This document shows positions 28,973-39,283 of a stretch of 64,000 nucleotides of DNA, piece after piece. The notes under the pieces were generated by a model that was given only the letters and a program-made list of their open reading frames with translations, had not been told where the DNA came from and did not search any database. A program made the position numbers and the translations under genes. This stretch comes from Cellvibrionaceae bacterium (GTDB taxonomy: Bacteria; Pseudomonadota; Gammaproteobacteria; Pseudomonadales; Cellvibrionaceae), in NCBI GenBank assembly GCA_024707385.1, contig JANPZW010000009.1, forward strand, positions 310,001 to 374,000, in the 5' to 3' direction. Each line of letters starts with the position of its first letter. Position 1 is the first letter of the stretch.

Positions 28973-29001
28973 AAAAAAAATGCCGGGGTTAACACCCCGG
29001 C
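28973..29001 (-). terminator. terminator of the Kazal-module lipoprotein gene
   Basis: On the minus strand GCCGGGGT, GTTA loop and ACCCCGGC form a perfect 8-bp GC stem followed directly by a T8 tract (A8 at 28973-28980). It lies 67 bases past the lipoprotein stop and upstream of gpx. Confidence 0.85.
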
Positions 29002-29067
29002 CAAGGTCCAAGTCAACCTTGTGAAGGAACACTGCTAAAAAGGAAACTTTCCTTAACCATAGCTCAA

Positions 29068-30115
29068 TTAAAACTTGTAGCTGCCAATGCCGCGCAGAAC
29101 GATCTCACCGCTTTCCTGCTGATAGGCCTGCTGATAAGCGTGTTTGAGTGGGATCAGGTCGTAGGCGAAATCCGTGGTGAAATACGCCAGGCAAAGATCG
29201 TTGACCGCCGGAATAAACGCGGTGGCAGACTGCACGGGATAACTTTCCATAAAGGCGCTGGACACCTGCAGATCAAAGTGCTGCTCATCGCAGCCCGAGT
29301 AACCGAGGGTGACAAACAGGCGGTCGCCATCGAAGCGCACCTTATCTACCTTTACTTCTTTCGCGGTGGTGGCGAGTTTTTCCACGACGGTCACCGGCGG
29401 CTCAGCAAAAGCCGCGGTACCTTCCAATGTGCCGCACTCGTCATCCAACACCACTGCGGCGCGGGCAAGGGAGGCTTCACAACCATTGCCAAAGGTTTTG
29501 TAGGCATGCGTCGGGCAAGGTTGGGTGATACAGGCGATACCCGCAGGGGCTTTGCCACACACCGGATCCACCACCGCCGGACAGGCGCCCTCGAATTGGG
29601 TTACTGGCGTGCCTTCCAATTTCCCACACTCGCCTTCCTGCACGATCCGCGCTTTGGCGGCGTGAGCCATACAGGGATTGCCAAAGGTTTTATGTTGCAT
29701 CACCGGGCATGGCAAGGTGGTGCAGGGTTCGATGGAGGTCTCCGCCGCACACACAGGGTTGTATTCTTTGGTGCAGGCTATGGGTTCTTCCTCGACGGGT
29801 TTTTCATCGTAATAAAGTTGCCCCTCCAGCTCGCCGCATTCGCCTTCCGAGAGAAAAGAGCGCTTTGGCCGCCTCGGATTCACACTGGTTGGGAAAGGTT
29901 TTATGCACACCGATTGGACAAGGTCCGGTGATGCACTGGATATTTTGCAGCTCGACGGAGCAGACTGGCGCGTAAACCGCGTCGCAGGCTGTGCCATCGC
30001 CGTCCAGCCCATCCTGCTTAGCCAGATTCTGCCCCTCAGCTGTCTTATCGCCACCGCAGGCGACCAGCGCCGTGCACAGCAGCGCCAAAGTAAATGAATG
30101 TATTGCTTTTATCAT
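29068..30115 (-). CDS. lipoprotein with three Kazal-like modules, frameshifted
   Basis: Removing one base from the A4 run 29854-29857 joins two frames into a protein of about 349 residues. The signal peptide ends in the lipobox TALVAC. Three modules of about 50 residues follow, each with six cysteines: C-x-YAPVC-...-GPCP-...-KTFPNQC; C-x-YNPVC-...-LPCP-...-KTFGNPC; and C-x-VDPVC-...-QPCP-...-KTFGNGC. Each module ends in (G/D)EC. This matches Kazal/follistatin-type inhibitor folds, which in other proteins block serine proteases. The C-terminal 120 residues (YSGCDEQHFDL; DLCLAYFTTDF) resemble an uncharacterised domain of secreted bacterial proteins. It is probably outer-membrane anchored, perhaps guarding against proteases. 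Confidence 0.8.
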
Positions 30116-30212
30116 TGTGAAACCCTCCCGTTGGTTTGGTGAGGGCTATAGTAAAGGCGAGGGCGTTTCCGTCCTGTGAAGAAGTGTAATAAGGAAAACG
30201 AATGAAATTTAA

Positions 30213-33200
30213 TTAATAAACATCGCGCAAATAACGTTTAGCCATATTCAATTTACGGATGTAATTCACGGTTTCGCCATCGTCGCATTTGCCGTGTTCA
30301 CGAATAATGTCGCGCAGCGCTTGATCCACATCCTTGGCCATGCGGCTGGCATCACCACAGACGCAAAAATAGGCGCCCTCCTCCAGCCACTGCCAGATTT
30401 TTTCGCCCTGTTCGCGCATCAAATTCTGCACATAAATTTTGCGCCCTTGATCGCGGGAAAAGGCGAGGCTCAATTCCGTGAGCAAACCCTGCTGCTGCCA
30501 GCGTTGAATATCCTCCTGATAATAAAAATCCGTGGTGGCGTGCTGCTCGCCGAAAAACAGCCAATTTTTACCGGTGTGACCGCAGGCTTCACGCTCCTGC
30601 AAAAAGCCGCGAAACGGCGCGATTCCCGTTCCCGGCCCGACCATGATCAAAGGCGCATCACCGTCCGCCGGTACGTGAAAATGTTGGCTCGGTTGAACAA
30701 AAATCGGCGCTGCATCCGTGCGGTCGGCGAGAAAAAGTAGAACACACGCCGGTGCGATTTTTTTTGCCGTCGCTATAGCGTGTGTAACGCACGGCGGACA
30801 CGGTGAGATGCACTTCGCGAGGAAATAATTTGGCACTCGATGCGATGGAATAAAGGCGCGGCTGCAGACGCTTAAGCAGAGGCAATAATTCATCGACTCC
30901 GCAACGAAGCGGAAACTCGTGCACTAAATCCACCAATTGGCGACCGTAGAGCCATTCCTGTAATTCCGCTTTGCGCTCCGCGCGCAGCAGGGCTTGTAGC
31001 TCCGCGCTGCCGGAGCGCTCGGCGATAAACTGCACCATTTCCGCACTGGGCCGGCAGATCTCGAAATTCTCCAGCAGGGCGAGTTCGAGGGGTTTCTCGC
31101 GGTTGTCCACCAGCACCGGCGTTTCCGCATTAAAACTGAGCGCCCGTTGCAGCTCAAACACATAATCCGGGCAGTTTTTCGGCCAGACGCCCAGGGCGTC
31201 GCCCGCCGCGTAGGTAATGCCCGAATCCGCCAAATCAAATCCGAATAAACGCACATCCTTGGCGGAGCCCTCGCCATTCAACTTGCGATTGAGCACCAGG
31301 CGCGCGCGGTAGGGATTGGCTTTGGAATATTCGCTTGCGGGGGCGGCGGAAACTGCCTTTGTCGAGGGCGCGACGGGCTTGCTGTCGGCAGGCGAAAGCT
31401 TTTCGAGAAGCCGGCTGAACCACTGCTCAGCCGGCGCCGCGTAGTCGGTATCGCAATCCACCCGCTCCAACAGCGGGCGCGCACCAAGGGCCTGCAGTCG
31501 GGCGAACAGCTTTTTGCCGTGACCGCAGAACTGGTCGTAATTGGAATCGCCGAGCGCCAACACCGCAAACTCCAGCTGCTGCAGGGACAGTGCGTCATCC
31601 TGCAGTTGTGCCCAGAAATCGCCGCCGTTGTCCGGCGCGTCGCCATCACCAAAGGTGCTGGTGACAAACAGCACACGTTTGTCCCGCGCCAGCTCGGCCG
31701 CCGCGTAGTCATTCATCGACTGCATATCGACCGCCCATCCAGCCTCGCGCAAGCGCTCGGCAAAGGCGCTCGCCAAGGTTTCCGCGTTGCCGGTCTGCGA
31801 GGCCCATAGCAGCGTGATGCGCGGCTTGTCCGCAGCGGGCGTCACCCCCAGAGGCAGAACACGGCTGAACATGCCCGCCAGCAGGCCGTTGACCCAAAGG
31901 CGATGATCCGGCGCCACGGGCGCGTCGGCGGGAAGCGCCGGCACCGCATTGATGACGCCGGCAGTCATTTCCAAACCGCTGAGAAAGCCGCCGAGATAGG
32001 CACTTTCGGAGGTGGAGAACGCGGGAGGTTGCACGGGGGTGATGGCGAGAGCCTCACCAAACTGGCGAATCAACCCGCGACTGACCGATTCGGCGATTGG
32101 CGCAAATGCCAGGGCCACCTCCTCCCGCACAGGTGCTGACTCAGGCGCAGCGGTCTGCTGCTCACCAAACCAGGGGGAATCGCTGGCGATCAGCTCGACG
32201 CGCTCCAGCGACACGGCGCATACCTTCAATTCCGGCTGTTGTGAAATGGGGTCGATGCGATCGCTGGTGACCGCGTTGACCGCGAGTTGGTCGCCGTAGA
32301 GGTCGTTCCAATGAAAAGGGGCGAAACAACTGCCGGGCAGAACCCGGTCGCTGACCAACGCCGGCAGCACCGCCTCACCCCGGCGCGAGAGCAGCCGCAC
32401 CGGATCGCGGTTGCGAATGCCCAGCTCCGCCGCATCCTCCGGGTGCACCTCCACGAAGGGGCCGGAATTGAGTTTGTTGAGGGTGGCGATCTTTCCGGTT
32501 TTGGTGAGCGTGTGCCACTGGTGCTGCAGCCGGCCGGTGTTGAGCGTGAAGGGAAAATCCGCGTCCGGCATCTCCTCCGGATTGACATGGGGTCGGGAGG
32601 AAAGCGGGCGCGGCCGGAATCCGTGGCGAAGACAAACTGCGGCCGACTGCCGTCGTCGATCTTCAACGGTTGGCTGACGCCGTTGTTGAGGTAGCGGATG
32701 GGGTTGCGATCCGGCTGGTCGGCACTGGCGCAGGGCCATTGCACCGGCTTCTCGCGCAAGCGCGCATAGCTCACGCCGCGCAGGTCGTAGCCCGTCTTGG
32801 GGTTATAGGTGCGTTTGATCTCCTCAAACACCTCCTCGGCCGAGCCGTAGTTGAATCCCTCCTCAAAACCCATGGCCCGCGCCACCCGGGCAATAATGTC
32901 CCAGTCCGCCAGGGCCTCACCCGGCGGGGCTACCGCCGCCTGCATCAGAGTGAGATTGCGCTCGGAATTGATCATCACCCCTTCCGCCTCCGCCCACAGC
33001 GCGCCGGGCAGAAGGATGTCGGCGTAGCGGTTGGTTTCCGTATCGAGAAACGCGTCCTGCGCGATCACCACTTCCGCCGCGCGCAGGCCGTCGATCACGA
33101 TCTGGCGATTGGGAACGGTCGCCACCGGATTGGTGCAGATGATCCAGCAGGCTTTGATTTCACCGTCGACCATCCTCTGAAACAGATCCACCGTGCCCTT

Positions 33201-34347
33201 GCCCAAGCGGGTGCTGATGCGGCCTTCCGGCACACCCCAGAGCTGCTCGGCAAAGCGGCGCTCCTCTTCCACCAGCAGCGAGCGCTGTCCCGGCAGACCG
33301 GGGCCCATATAACCCATCTCCCGTCCGCCCATGGCGTTGGGCTGACCGGTGAGGGGAGAAAGGCCCGCTGCCGGGCCGGCAGATCTGCCCGGTGGCGAGG
33401 TGGAGATTGCAGATGGCGTTGGTATTCCAGGTGCCGTGGGTGCTCTGATTCAACCCCATGGTCCAGCAAGTCATAAAATTGGGCGCCTCGCCCAGCCACT
33501 GCGCGGCGCGCTCTATATCGCCCGCCGCCAGGCCGGTAATGTGGCTGACGTACTCCGGTGTGTAAGCGGCGAGAAAGGCGGGCATGGCATCCCAGCCCTC
33601 TGTATAACGCGCAATAAAATCCGGATCGGTTTTGCCGTTGCGATGCAGCAGATGCAAAAGCCCGTTGAACAGCGCCAGATCCGTGCCGGGTTTGATCTGC
33701 AGAAAGAGGTGAGCCTTGTCGGCGGTGGCGGTGCGGCGCGGGTCGACAACAATCAGGCGGGCGCCAGCTTTGACTCTGTCCATCATGCGCAGATACAGAA
33801 TCGGATGGCAGTCCGCCATATTGGCGCCCGTGACGAAAAACAGATCGGCGTGATCAAAATCCTGATAGGAACCGGGAGGAGCGTCCGAGCCCAACGACAG
33901 CTTATAACCCGCCCCCGCGCTCGCCATACACAGGCGGGAATTGGACTCGATATTGTTGGTGCCGACAAATCCTTTGGCGAGCTTGTTGATGAGGTATTGG
34001 GACTCCAGGGACATCTGCCCGGATACATAAAATGCCAGCGCATCCGGGCCGTCCCGCTCCAGGATGGTTTGCAGGCGCTGCGCCGTCGCGGTTATGGCTT
34101 GATCGATAGGTGTCCGCACCGGGTCTTGATCGCGCCGATTGCGTACATAGGCGGCATCCATCCGGCCAGGGTGCGTAAGCGCCTGGGCACTGGTGGAGCC
34201 CTTGGTGCAGAGCCGGCCGAAGTTGCTCGGATGGTTTTTATCGCCGCTCACCCGGAGGATTTTTTCCCCGTCGGTTTCGAGCACAAGACCACAACCCACA
34301 CCGCAATAAGGGCAGATACTGGCAAGTGTGCGAGGTGTCTTGGGCAT
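30213..34347 (-). CDS. assimilatory nitrate reductase fused to sulfite-reductase-type flavoprotein, three frameshifts
   Basis: A single gene of about 1,378 codons interrupted three times: G4 33353-33356 (extra base), G3 32595-32597 (base missing) and A5 30732-30736 (extra base). Order: the [4Fe-4S] site CPYCGVGCGLVLE with GRLCTKG; molybdopterin oxidoreductase (SNSRLCMASAGAGYK, GANMADCHP); a molybdopterin C-terminal domain (FTLNTGRLQHQWHT); a flavodoxin domain from about residue 850 (LLWASQTGNAETLA, TSTFGDGDAPDNG); then FAD and NADPH domains (RLYSIASS, MVGPGTGIAPFRGFLQER, YFCVCGDASRM). It should take electrons from NADPH through FAD and FMN to molybdenum and reduce nitrate to nitrite in the cytoplasm. 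Nitrite reductase is not in the window. Confidence 0.9.
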
Positions 34348-34775
34348 TGGATAACTACGGTCCGGGAGCGCTGAATCAGCCCTTCAGCAAGCCCTATGCC
34401 ACCGTCCTAAACGGTTACTTTTGCGACATCCAACACTTTGTTTTAATTTATTTTTCTCAAGAAATTCCACGCTATTGCGCGGCGCGACAACCACGAAATC
34501 AAACCCGAAAAAACACCTTATTGGTGCATACAAGAAAGCTTAAGCGATATTTAGAGGCATGATTTTTTAGATCTGCAATTCTCACAGCTCCATAACAATG
34601 CCGAATTGCACCAAAAAGAATCGACATATCCCGCAAACCCTTTCCCTGCGCACGTTGCACAGCAGCAAAAAACTATTCTTCACTATCTCAAGCTGCTAGG
34701 CTTTTGCCCGCTCAACGTCGGCGGAGGATCACAGGCCACGCCACTCACCCCCTTCATCACTGCACGGAGTCCTTC
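34348..34775. other. intergenic region upstream of nitrate reductase and a beta-barrel gene
   Basis: About 430 bases between divergent genes. I see no convincing gene. It is AT-rich around 34430-34570 and must contain both promoters. GGAG at 34769-34772 precedes the beta-barrel start at 34776. Confidence 0.5.
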
Positions 34776-35327
34776 ATGCGCAATACTGTTGCTTCATTAG
34801 GCAAAATCACCGCCTCTATCGGCAAAGTCATCGCCCTCGCCCTGCCGCTCTACGCCGCAACCGGGCATGCGGAAAGCGGTATCTATCTCGGCGGCTCGTT
34901 CGGCAATGCCACCGTCGGCTTTAACCCCAACAGCAACATTGACGTCAAAGACGACGATATTGGGTACAAACTGTTCGGCGGGGTTAAATTCACCCTGCTC
35001 GCCGCCGAAGTCGGCTATGTGGATTTTGGCAAAGTGGAAAAAAGCGGTTTTACCGGCGATCTGAATGGCTTCAACGCCTTTGGCATCCTGTCCTTCGGAC
35101 TGGGGCCGGTCAGCCTGTTCGGCAAAGCGGGTGGTTTTGTGTGGGAATCGGATTTCAGCAACGCTCAAGATACCTACAAAGAGGACGGTTTTGACCCAGC
35201 CGTCGGCGTGGGAGCGGCCATCAATCTGGGCAGCCTGGGCGTGCGCGCTGAGTACGAGTATTACGATATCGACGGATTCGACGAAGTTTCCATGTTCTCC
35301 CTGGGCGCCGTTTACTGGCTGTTCTGA
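34776..35327 (+). CDS. outer-membrane beta-barrel protein (OmpA-like transmembrane fold)
   Basis: A protein of 183 residues from the ATG at 34776. The signal peptide is cleaved near TGHAES. About eight alternating amphipathic strands follow, for example SGIYLGGSFGNATVGF, YKLFGGVKFTLLAAEVGYVD and LGVRAEYEYYDI, ending in the aromatic VYWLF expected for barrel insertion. This fits the small 8-stranded porin-like/OmpA-like barrels; there is no peptidoglycan-binding OmpA domain. The function is not known; related barrels act in adhesion or as structural proteins. It is a single gene with no close partner. Confidence 0.82.
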   Translation: MRNTVASLGKITASIGKVIALALPLYAATGHAESGIYLGGSFGNATVGFNPNSNIDVKDDDIGYKLFGGVKFTLLAAEVGYVDFGKVEKSGFTGDLNGFNAFGILSFGLGPVSLFGKAGGFVWESDFSNAQDTYKEDGFDPAVGVGAAINLGSLGVRAEYEYYDIDGFDEVSMFSLGAVYWLF

Positions 35328-35565
35328 TCCTCTGCCGGCGGAGCTCTCCGCCGGTTTCCCACCCCATAGCTCCTCCCATTCAAGTGCCACAGAACCTGGT
35401 TTTCGCGAGCCAGTTCACAACTGGCGAGACATTTCACACCATGATTAGGCGCTAAAATAAGCGCCGGCTCAGCCGCGTAGCGTGTCTTCCTTGTTTCCTC
35501 TCTCGGCCGGTGCCACAGCAGCGCTAACCAGTGCATTCATAACAATAAATTGAGGCTATACAAGC

Positions 35566-36537
35566 ATGCGTACCTTGATCCCGATCATCCTCGCCACCTG
35601 CGCCCTGTCGGCCTGCGGCGGCGGTTCAAGTTCCGGCAACACCAGTTCGTCATCCTCTAGCTCCAGCAGCTCCTCATCGAGCAGCTCCAGCAGTAGTTCC
35701 AGTTCATCCAGCAGCTCCTCGTCGAGCAGCTCCAGTTCCTCATCCAGCTCCAGCTCCAGCTCGGGCGGTTGCGGCGGCGCGCTGATCTGTGCGGATTTCG
35801 ACAGCAGCGCCAATTTGCCCACGGGCTGGACCGCTTCCGACGCGAATAACGTCCGGGTATCCAGCGAAAAGGCTTACAGCGGTACCCGCTCCGTCAAGAT
35901 CACCTCTCCGGGCGGCGGCTATAAGTCCAACAATCTGGTCCACAGCCTGACCAGTTTTCCAGACCTGCGCCAAACCGTTTACGGGCGCATGATGATTAAC
36001 CTGAGCAGCCAGAACAGCCGCGGCGGTGACTTCACCTTTATCCAGGCAGATGGTCCACCGAAAGCACAGTCCGGCGCTCCATCCGTTACTTCTGTCATGT
36101 ATCGAGGCCGAGTAAACGGAAGCACCGATCACTTCATGGCGAACTATGAAACCTGGGCGGACGCCAACAACGATAACAACAATGAGTGGAATACCGACTG
36201 CTGGAAGCATCCATCCAATACCAACCCACCACCGCAGAATTATCTGATTCCGAAAGACCAGTGGGCGTGTGTGCAGTGGCATTTCGATGGTTCGTCCAAC
36301 ACGTTGAAGTTCTGGCTCAACAACAACGAGCTGTCGCAGATTCAGGTTGTGAATATGGGTGACGGTTGCAAGATGGATATACCAAATCCAAACCGCCAAA
36401 ATGGCGTCTGGTGGGCCCCAGAATCATTTAACAATATCCGCCTGGGGATAGAGCAATATCACGGCTCTGCCAGCGCGCGCACCATGTACATTGACGACGT
36501 TGCCATCGATGACCGCATGGTGAGTTGTCCGGACTAA
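35566..36537 (+). CDS. polyserine-linker lipoprotein with carbohydrate-active-type beta-sandwich domain
   Basis: This 323-residue protein starts with a signal peptide ending in the lipobox ALSAC. A linker of about 45 nearly uninterrupted serines follows. The C-terminal domain of about 250 residues has ALICADFDSSANLPTGW, DLRQTVYGRMMINLSSQ, DQWACVQWHFDGSSNTLKFW and a closing MYIDDVAIDDRMVSC. It looks like a jelly-roll (laminin-G or polysaccharide-lyase-like) fold with one cysteine pair. The serine codons mix TCC, AGC, TCG, AGT and TCA, so selection keeps serine rather than a DNA repeat. Such linkers are common in Cellvibrio-type secreted enzymes. The catalytic role is unknown; it could equally be a binding protein. 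Confidence 0.8.
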   Translation: MRTLIPIILATCALSACGGGSSSGNTSSSSSSSSSSSSSSSSSSSSSSSSSSSSSSSSSSSSSSSSGGCGGALICADFDSSANLPTGWTASDANNVRVSSEKAYSGTRSVKITSPGGGYKSNNLVHSLTSFPDLRQTVYGRMMINLSSQNSRGGDFTFIQADGPPKAQSGAPSVTSVMYRGRVNGSTDHFMANYETWADANNDNNNEWNTDCWKHPSNTNPPPQNYLIPKDQWACVQWHFDGSSNTLKFWLNNNELSQIQVVNMGDGCKMDIPNPNRQNGVWWAPESFNNIRLGIEQYHGSASARTMYIDDVAIDDRMVSCPD

Positions 36538-36584
36538 GCGGACTTACTTTTTTGCAGGGCGAGCACTCTGCAAACGATGCGCAT

Positions 36585-36613
36585 AAAAAACCCGCGGTAA
36601 CGCGGGTTTTTTT
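36585..36613. terminator. strong bidirectional terminator
   Basis: AAAAAACCCGCG and CGCGGGTTTTTT are exact complements with a GTAA tetraloop. It lies 47 bases after the polyserine lipoprotein stop, and the gene at 36632-37240 ends from the other side. Confidence 0.88.
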
Positions 36614-36631
36614 ATGCCTGATAAACGGCGA

Positions 36632-37240
36632 TCAATGCTCCCCGTAAAACGCGTTCATCTTGTCCTCGACGGTCTTTGAAATATCCATCTTCATCAACTC
36701 GGAGATCTGGTCCAACTTGGCCACACGCAGACGGTGCAAGTGCATGGCGGGGATTTTACCGTTGAGAGATTTGAGATCACGGTTAATCATCACCGGCAGG
36801 AAGGGCTCTTTCGGCAGGTATTTCTGGCGCACCTTTTCCAACCCCTCGTGGAGGGGAATGGACTTGGGTTTGCCGGTTTTGCTGCAGCGGTAAACCAGCT
36901 TCAGCCCTTTCTCCGGTGCATTCAAATTGGTCACTTCCGTGGGGATGATATAGAGCCCGGTAGGCTCCACCGCATCGGAATCAATATTGTTGAACGTATC
37001 GTGCGCCGCGAAGGCGTTGGGCAGAGCCACCAGCTTGCGGCCGTCGTGGCCGAAGTGGACGATTTCATAGTTCGAATACAACTGGCTGACTGTTCCAGAG
37101 AACAGGCAGAGCGCCGCTTCAAAACGCTTCAAAAAACCGAATGTTTGCTCCGGGAAAGTGTTGCCACCCAGACTCCATACGAGATCCTGATTCACTGAGC
37201 CGCCGATCATAAAATGTGACCTACCGCAAATTTCCGACAT
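36632..37240 (-). CDS. protein of unknown function (202 residues)
   Basis: The frame encodes 202 residues, or 192 if the second Met (37210) is used. I do not recognise the family. No signal peptide is evident. The stretches QDLVWSLGGNTFPEQTFGFL, YSNYEIVHFGHDGRKLVALP and LPKEPFLPVMINRDLKSLN look like a folded soluble protein; the C-terminal half is Lys- and Leu-rich with helical periodicity. It ends next to a shared terminator and is divergent from the hybrid kinase gene at 37385. Its coding quality and clean terminator make it likely to be real. Confidence 0.7.
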   Translation of the reverse strand: MSEICGRSHFMIGGSVNQDLVWSLGGNTFPEQTFGFLKRFEAALCLFSGTVSQLYSNYEIVHFGHDGRKLVALPNAFAAHDTFNNIDSDAVEPTGLYIIPTEVTNLNAPEKGLKLVYRCSKTGKPKSIPLHEGLEKVRQKYLPKEPFLPVMINRDLKSLNGKIPAMHLHRLRVAKLDQISELMKMDISKTVEDKMNAFYGEH

Positions 37241-37384
37241 CTGAAATATAGTCTTGCGGCGCCTAAATTCACAGTGATTAGCCCACTGGAACTAGTCCGG
37301 CACTTAACTCCACCCAATCTATACTCCTTGCAGAGGCTGCTTTCCGAGGCGAGCAGCCGCCAACTTTTCTGCCGGGAGCAGCAG

Positions 37385-39280
37385 ATGAATGAGAAAAAGA
37401 ACCTGGGCTTTTGGCTGCTGGCAATGTTTTGCGGACTGTGGCTCCTTCTGCTAGCAGGCTTGCTAGCCTGGTTGCTGTGGTCGACCAACACCCAGCAAGG
37501 CCGGCAAAACCGGCTCTGGCTCGCCTACTACGCCAACAGCGTCGCGGCCAACCTTGCACAGCGGGATGCGGAGGCCGCAGGCCCGGAGTTTCTGCGCCTG
37601 CTTCAGGTGCCTGGTTTGCATCAGGCTTGTGTCTACTTCGATCAGACGCTGACCATCCAGCTGGTGGCAGCAACCCCCGAAACCTGCGCCACGCAGCTTG
37701 GTGCGGAAGCCGCTCGACCGCCGGAGCGCAAAAGCGTAACCGTGCAGATCCCCTTTACCAGTCGCGACGGGCACGCGGGGCAATTGGTTTTCCACACTGA
37801 TGACCCGCGCCCGGCGCTACTCCCAATTGCCGCGCTCCTGTGCCTTTTTATCGTCTCACTGGGGATAACCGCCGCGGCCGTCAGCCGGCTTTACCTGCGC
37901 CGCCAAGAGGAATTCCTTCAGGCGCAACCGCTGCGCGAACTGAAAGATCTCTGTCAGACCCTCTACCAGACGCAGAACTATCGCCTGCGCGCGAAGGATT
38001 ACCCCAAGTCGCCTTACAAGATGATCGCCCGCATGCTCAACCAGATGCTGGAGGAACTGCAGACCAACGAGAACGAGCTGCAGGAATACGCCGTGCAGAT
38101 CCAGGAGAAAAACGACCAGCTGGTAGCGCAGAAACGCCTGCACCAGGACCGCAGCCAGAATCTGCAGAAAATGTTTGCCGGGGCCAGCCACGACCTGCGC
38201 CAGCCGCTCCAGGCGATGATCATTTTCGTCGCCGCCATCAAGGAACATGCATCGCCGAAACAGGAACCTCTGATCCAAAAACTGGAACAGGTGGTGGACA
38301 ACCTCAACGATCTGTTCACCGACCTGCTCGATATCAGCAAACTCGAATCCCGCATGACGCGGGTGCCCAAACAAAACCTCGCGTTACAACCGCTGCTGGC
38401 CAAGATCTACGACGAATTTGAAGCACTGGCGAATGAAAAACGCATCGAGCTGCGTCTGTATAACCGCGACCTGACGGTGTACTCCAATCCGAATATGCTG
38501 GAGCGGATCATCCGTAACATGATCAGCAACGCGATTCGCTACACCCGCACCGGCGGGGTTTTGATCGGCTGTCGCAAGCGCGAGAATGCGGTGTGGATCG
38601 AAGTGTGGGACACGGGGCGCGGTATCCCACAGGAAAAGATGGGCGAGATCTTCAACGAGTTTGTGCAAATCAAGGACGAGGACAGCGGGCCGAGCAAGGG
38701 CGTTGGCCTCGGCCTGTTCATCGTCAAACGCCTGGCGCAACTGCTGGATCACTCCATCATCGTCACTAGCCAGCTGCGGCGCGGCACCATGTTCCGGGTG
38801 GTGGCGCCAGGACAGGTACAATTGGGAGCGCCCGTCCCACAGATTCCCCTGGTGGCGGTTTCCGCACCAGTGATAATCCCCGCGCCCCCGCTGTCTCCCG
38901 CGATCGCTCATAAAATTCTGCTGCTCGACGACGACGACGAAGTGCGTTCGGCAATGGTGCAGTTATTGGAAAGCTGGGGCTGTCAGGTAATGGCGTGGGC
39001 CAGACTTGAAGACATGCTAGGGGATGTGACCCCGACAAGCGCCGGCGACCTGATGATTTCCGACTTTCAGTTGGACGTGGATACAGACGGTATAAAGGCT
39101 ATTGAAACGATCCGTCGCCAGATGGCGCGCCCCATTCCCGCACTGCTAATCACCGGGACCCAGGACGCATCACTCTTACAACGCATTGATGCCAGCGGCA
39201 TTCCTTTCCTGCGCAAGCCCGTGCGGCCGGCGAAACTGCGGGCGCTGCTGCAAGCATTGGCCAATCCGCCGGATGCTTGA
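37385..39280 (+). CDS. membrane hybrid sensor histidine kinase with C-terminal receiver
   Basis: A protein of 631 residues from the ATG at 37385 (GGGAGCAG upstream). One membrane segment lies near residues 6-30 and a second near residues 135-160, framing a periplasmic sensor of about 100 residues. A linker with coiled-coil character follows. The H-box is GASHDLRQPLQAMIIF, the ATPase domain has NMISNAIRYTRTGG, VWDTGRGIPQEKMG and GVGLGLFIVKRL, and the receiver has LLLDDDDEVRSAM, MISDFQLDVDTDG (phospho-Asp) and LRKPVRP. The DLRQPL type of H-box is typical of the NahK/ErcS-like kinases, which often act with NarL-type regulators such as the one that converges at 39284. The signal is unknown. Confidence 0.92.
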   Translation: MNEKKNLGFWLLAMFCGLWLLLLAGLLAWLLWSTNTQQGRQNRLWLAYYANSVAANLAQRDAEAAGPEFLRLLQVPGLHQACVYFDQTLTIQLVAATPETCATQLGAEAARPPERKSVTVQIPFTSRDGHAGQLVFHTDDPRPALLPIAALLCLFIVSLGITAAAVSRLYLRRQEEFLQAQPLRELKDLCQTLYQTQNYRLRAKDYPKSPYKMIARMLNQMLEELQTNENELQEYAVQIQEKNDQLVAQKRLHQDRSQNLQKMFAGASHDLRQPLQAMIIFVAAIKEHASPKQEPLIQKLEQVVDNLNDLFTDLLDISKLESRMTRVPKQNLALQPLLAKIYDEFEALANEKRIELRLYNRDLTVYSNPNMLERIIRNMISNAIRYTRTGGVLIGCRKRENAVWIEVWDTGRGIPQEKMGEIFNEFVQIKDEDSGPSKGVGLGLFIVKRLAQLLDHSIIVTSQLRRGTMFRVVAPGQVQLGAPVPQIPLVAVSAPVIIPAPPLSPAIAHKILLLDDDDEVRSAMVQLLESWGCQVMAWARLEDMLGDVTPTSAGDLMISDFQLDVDTDGIKAIETIRRQMARPIPALLITGTQDASLLQRIDASGIPFLRKPVRPAKLRALLQALANPPDA

Positions 39281-39283
39281 GAA

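Noticed and set aside
33349..34374. A 341-residue plus-strand frame opposite the nitrate reductase
   Set aside because: It is a reverse-strand shadow with no domain; the molybdopterin motifs on the minus strand are clear.
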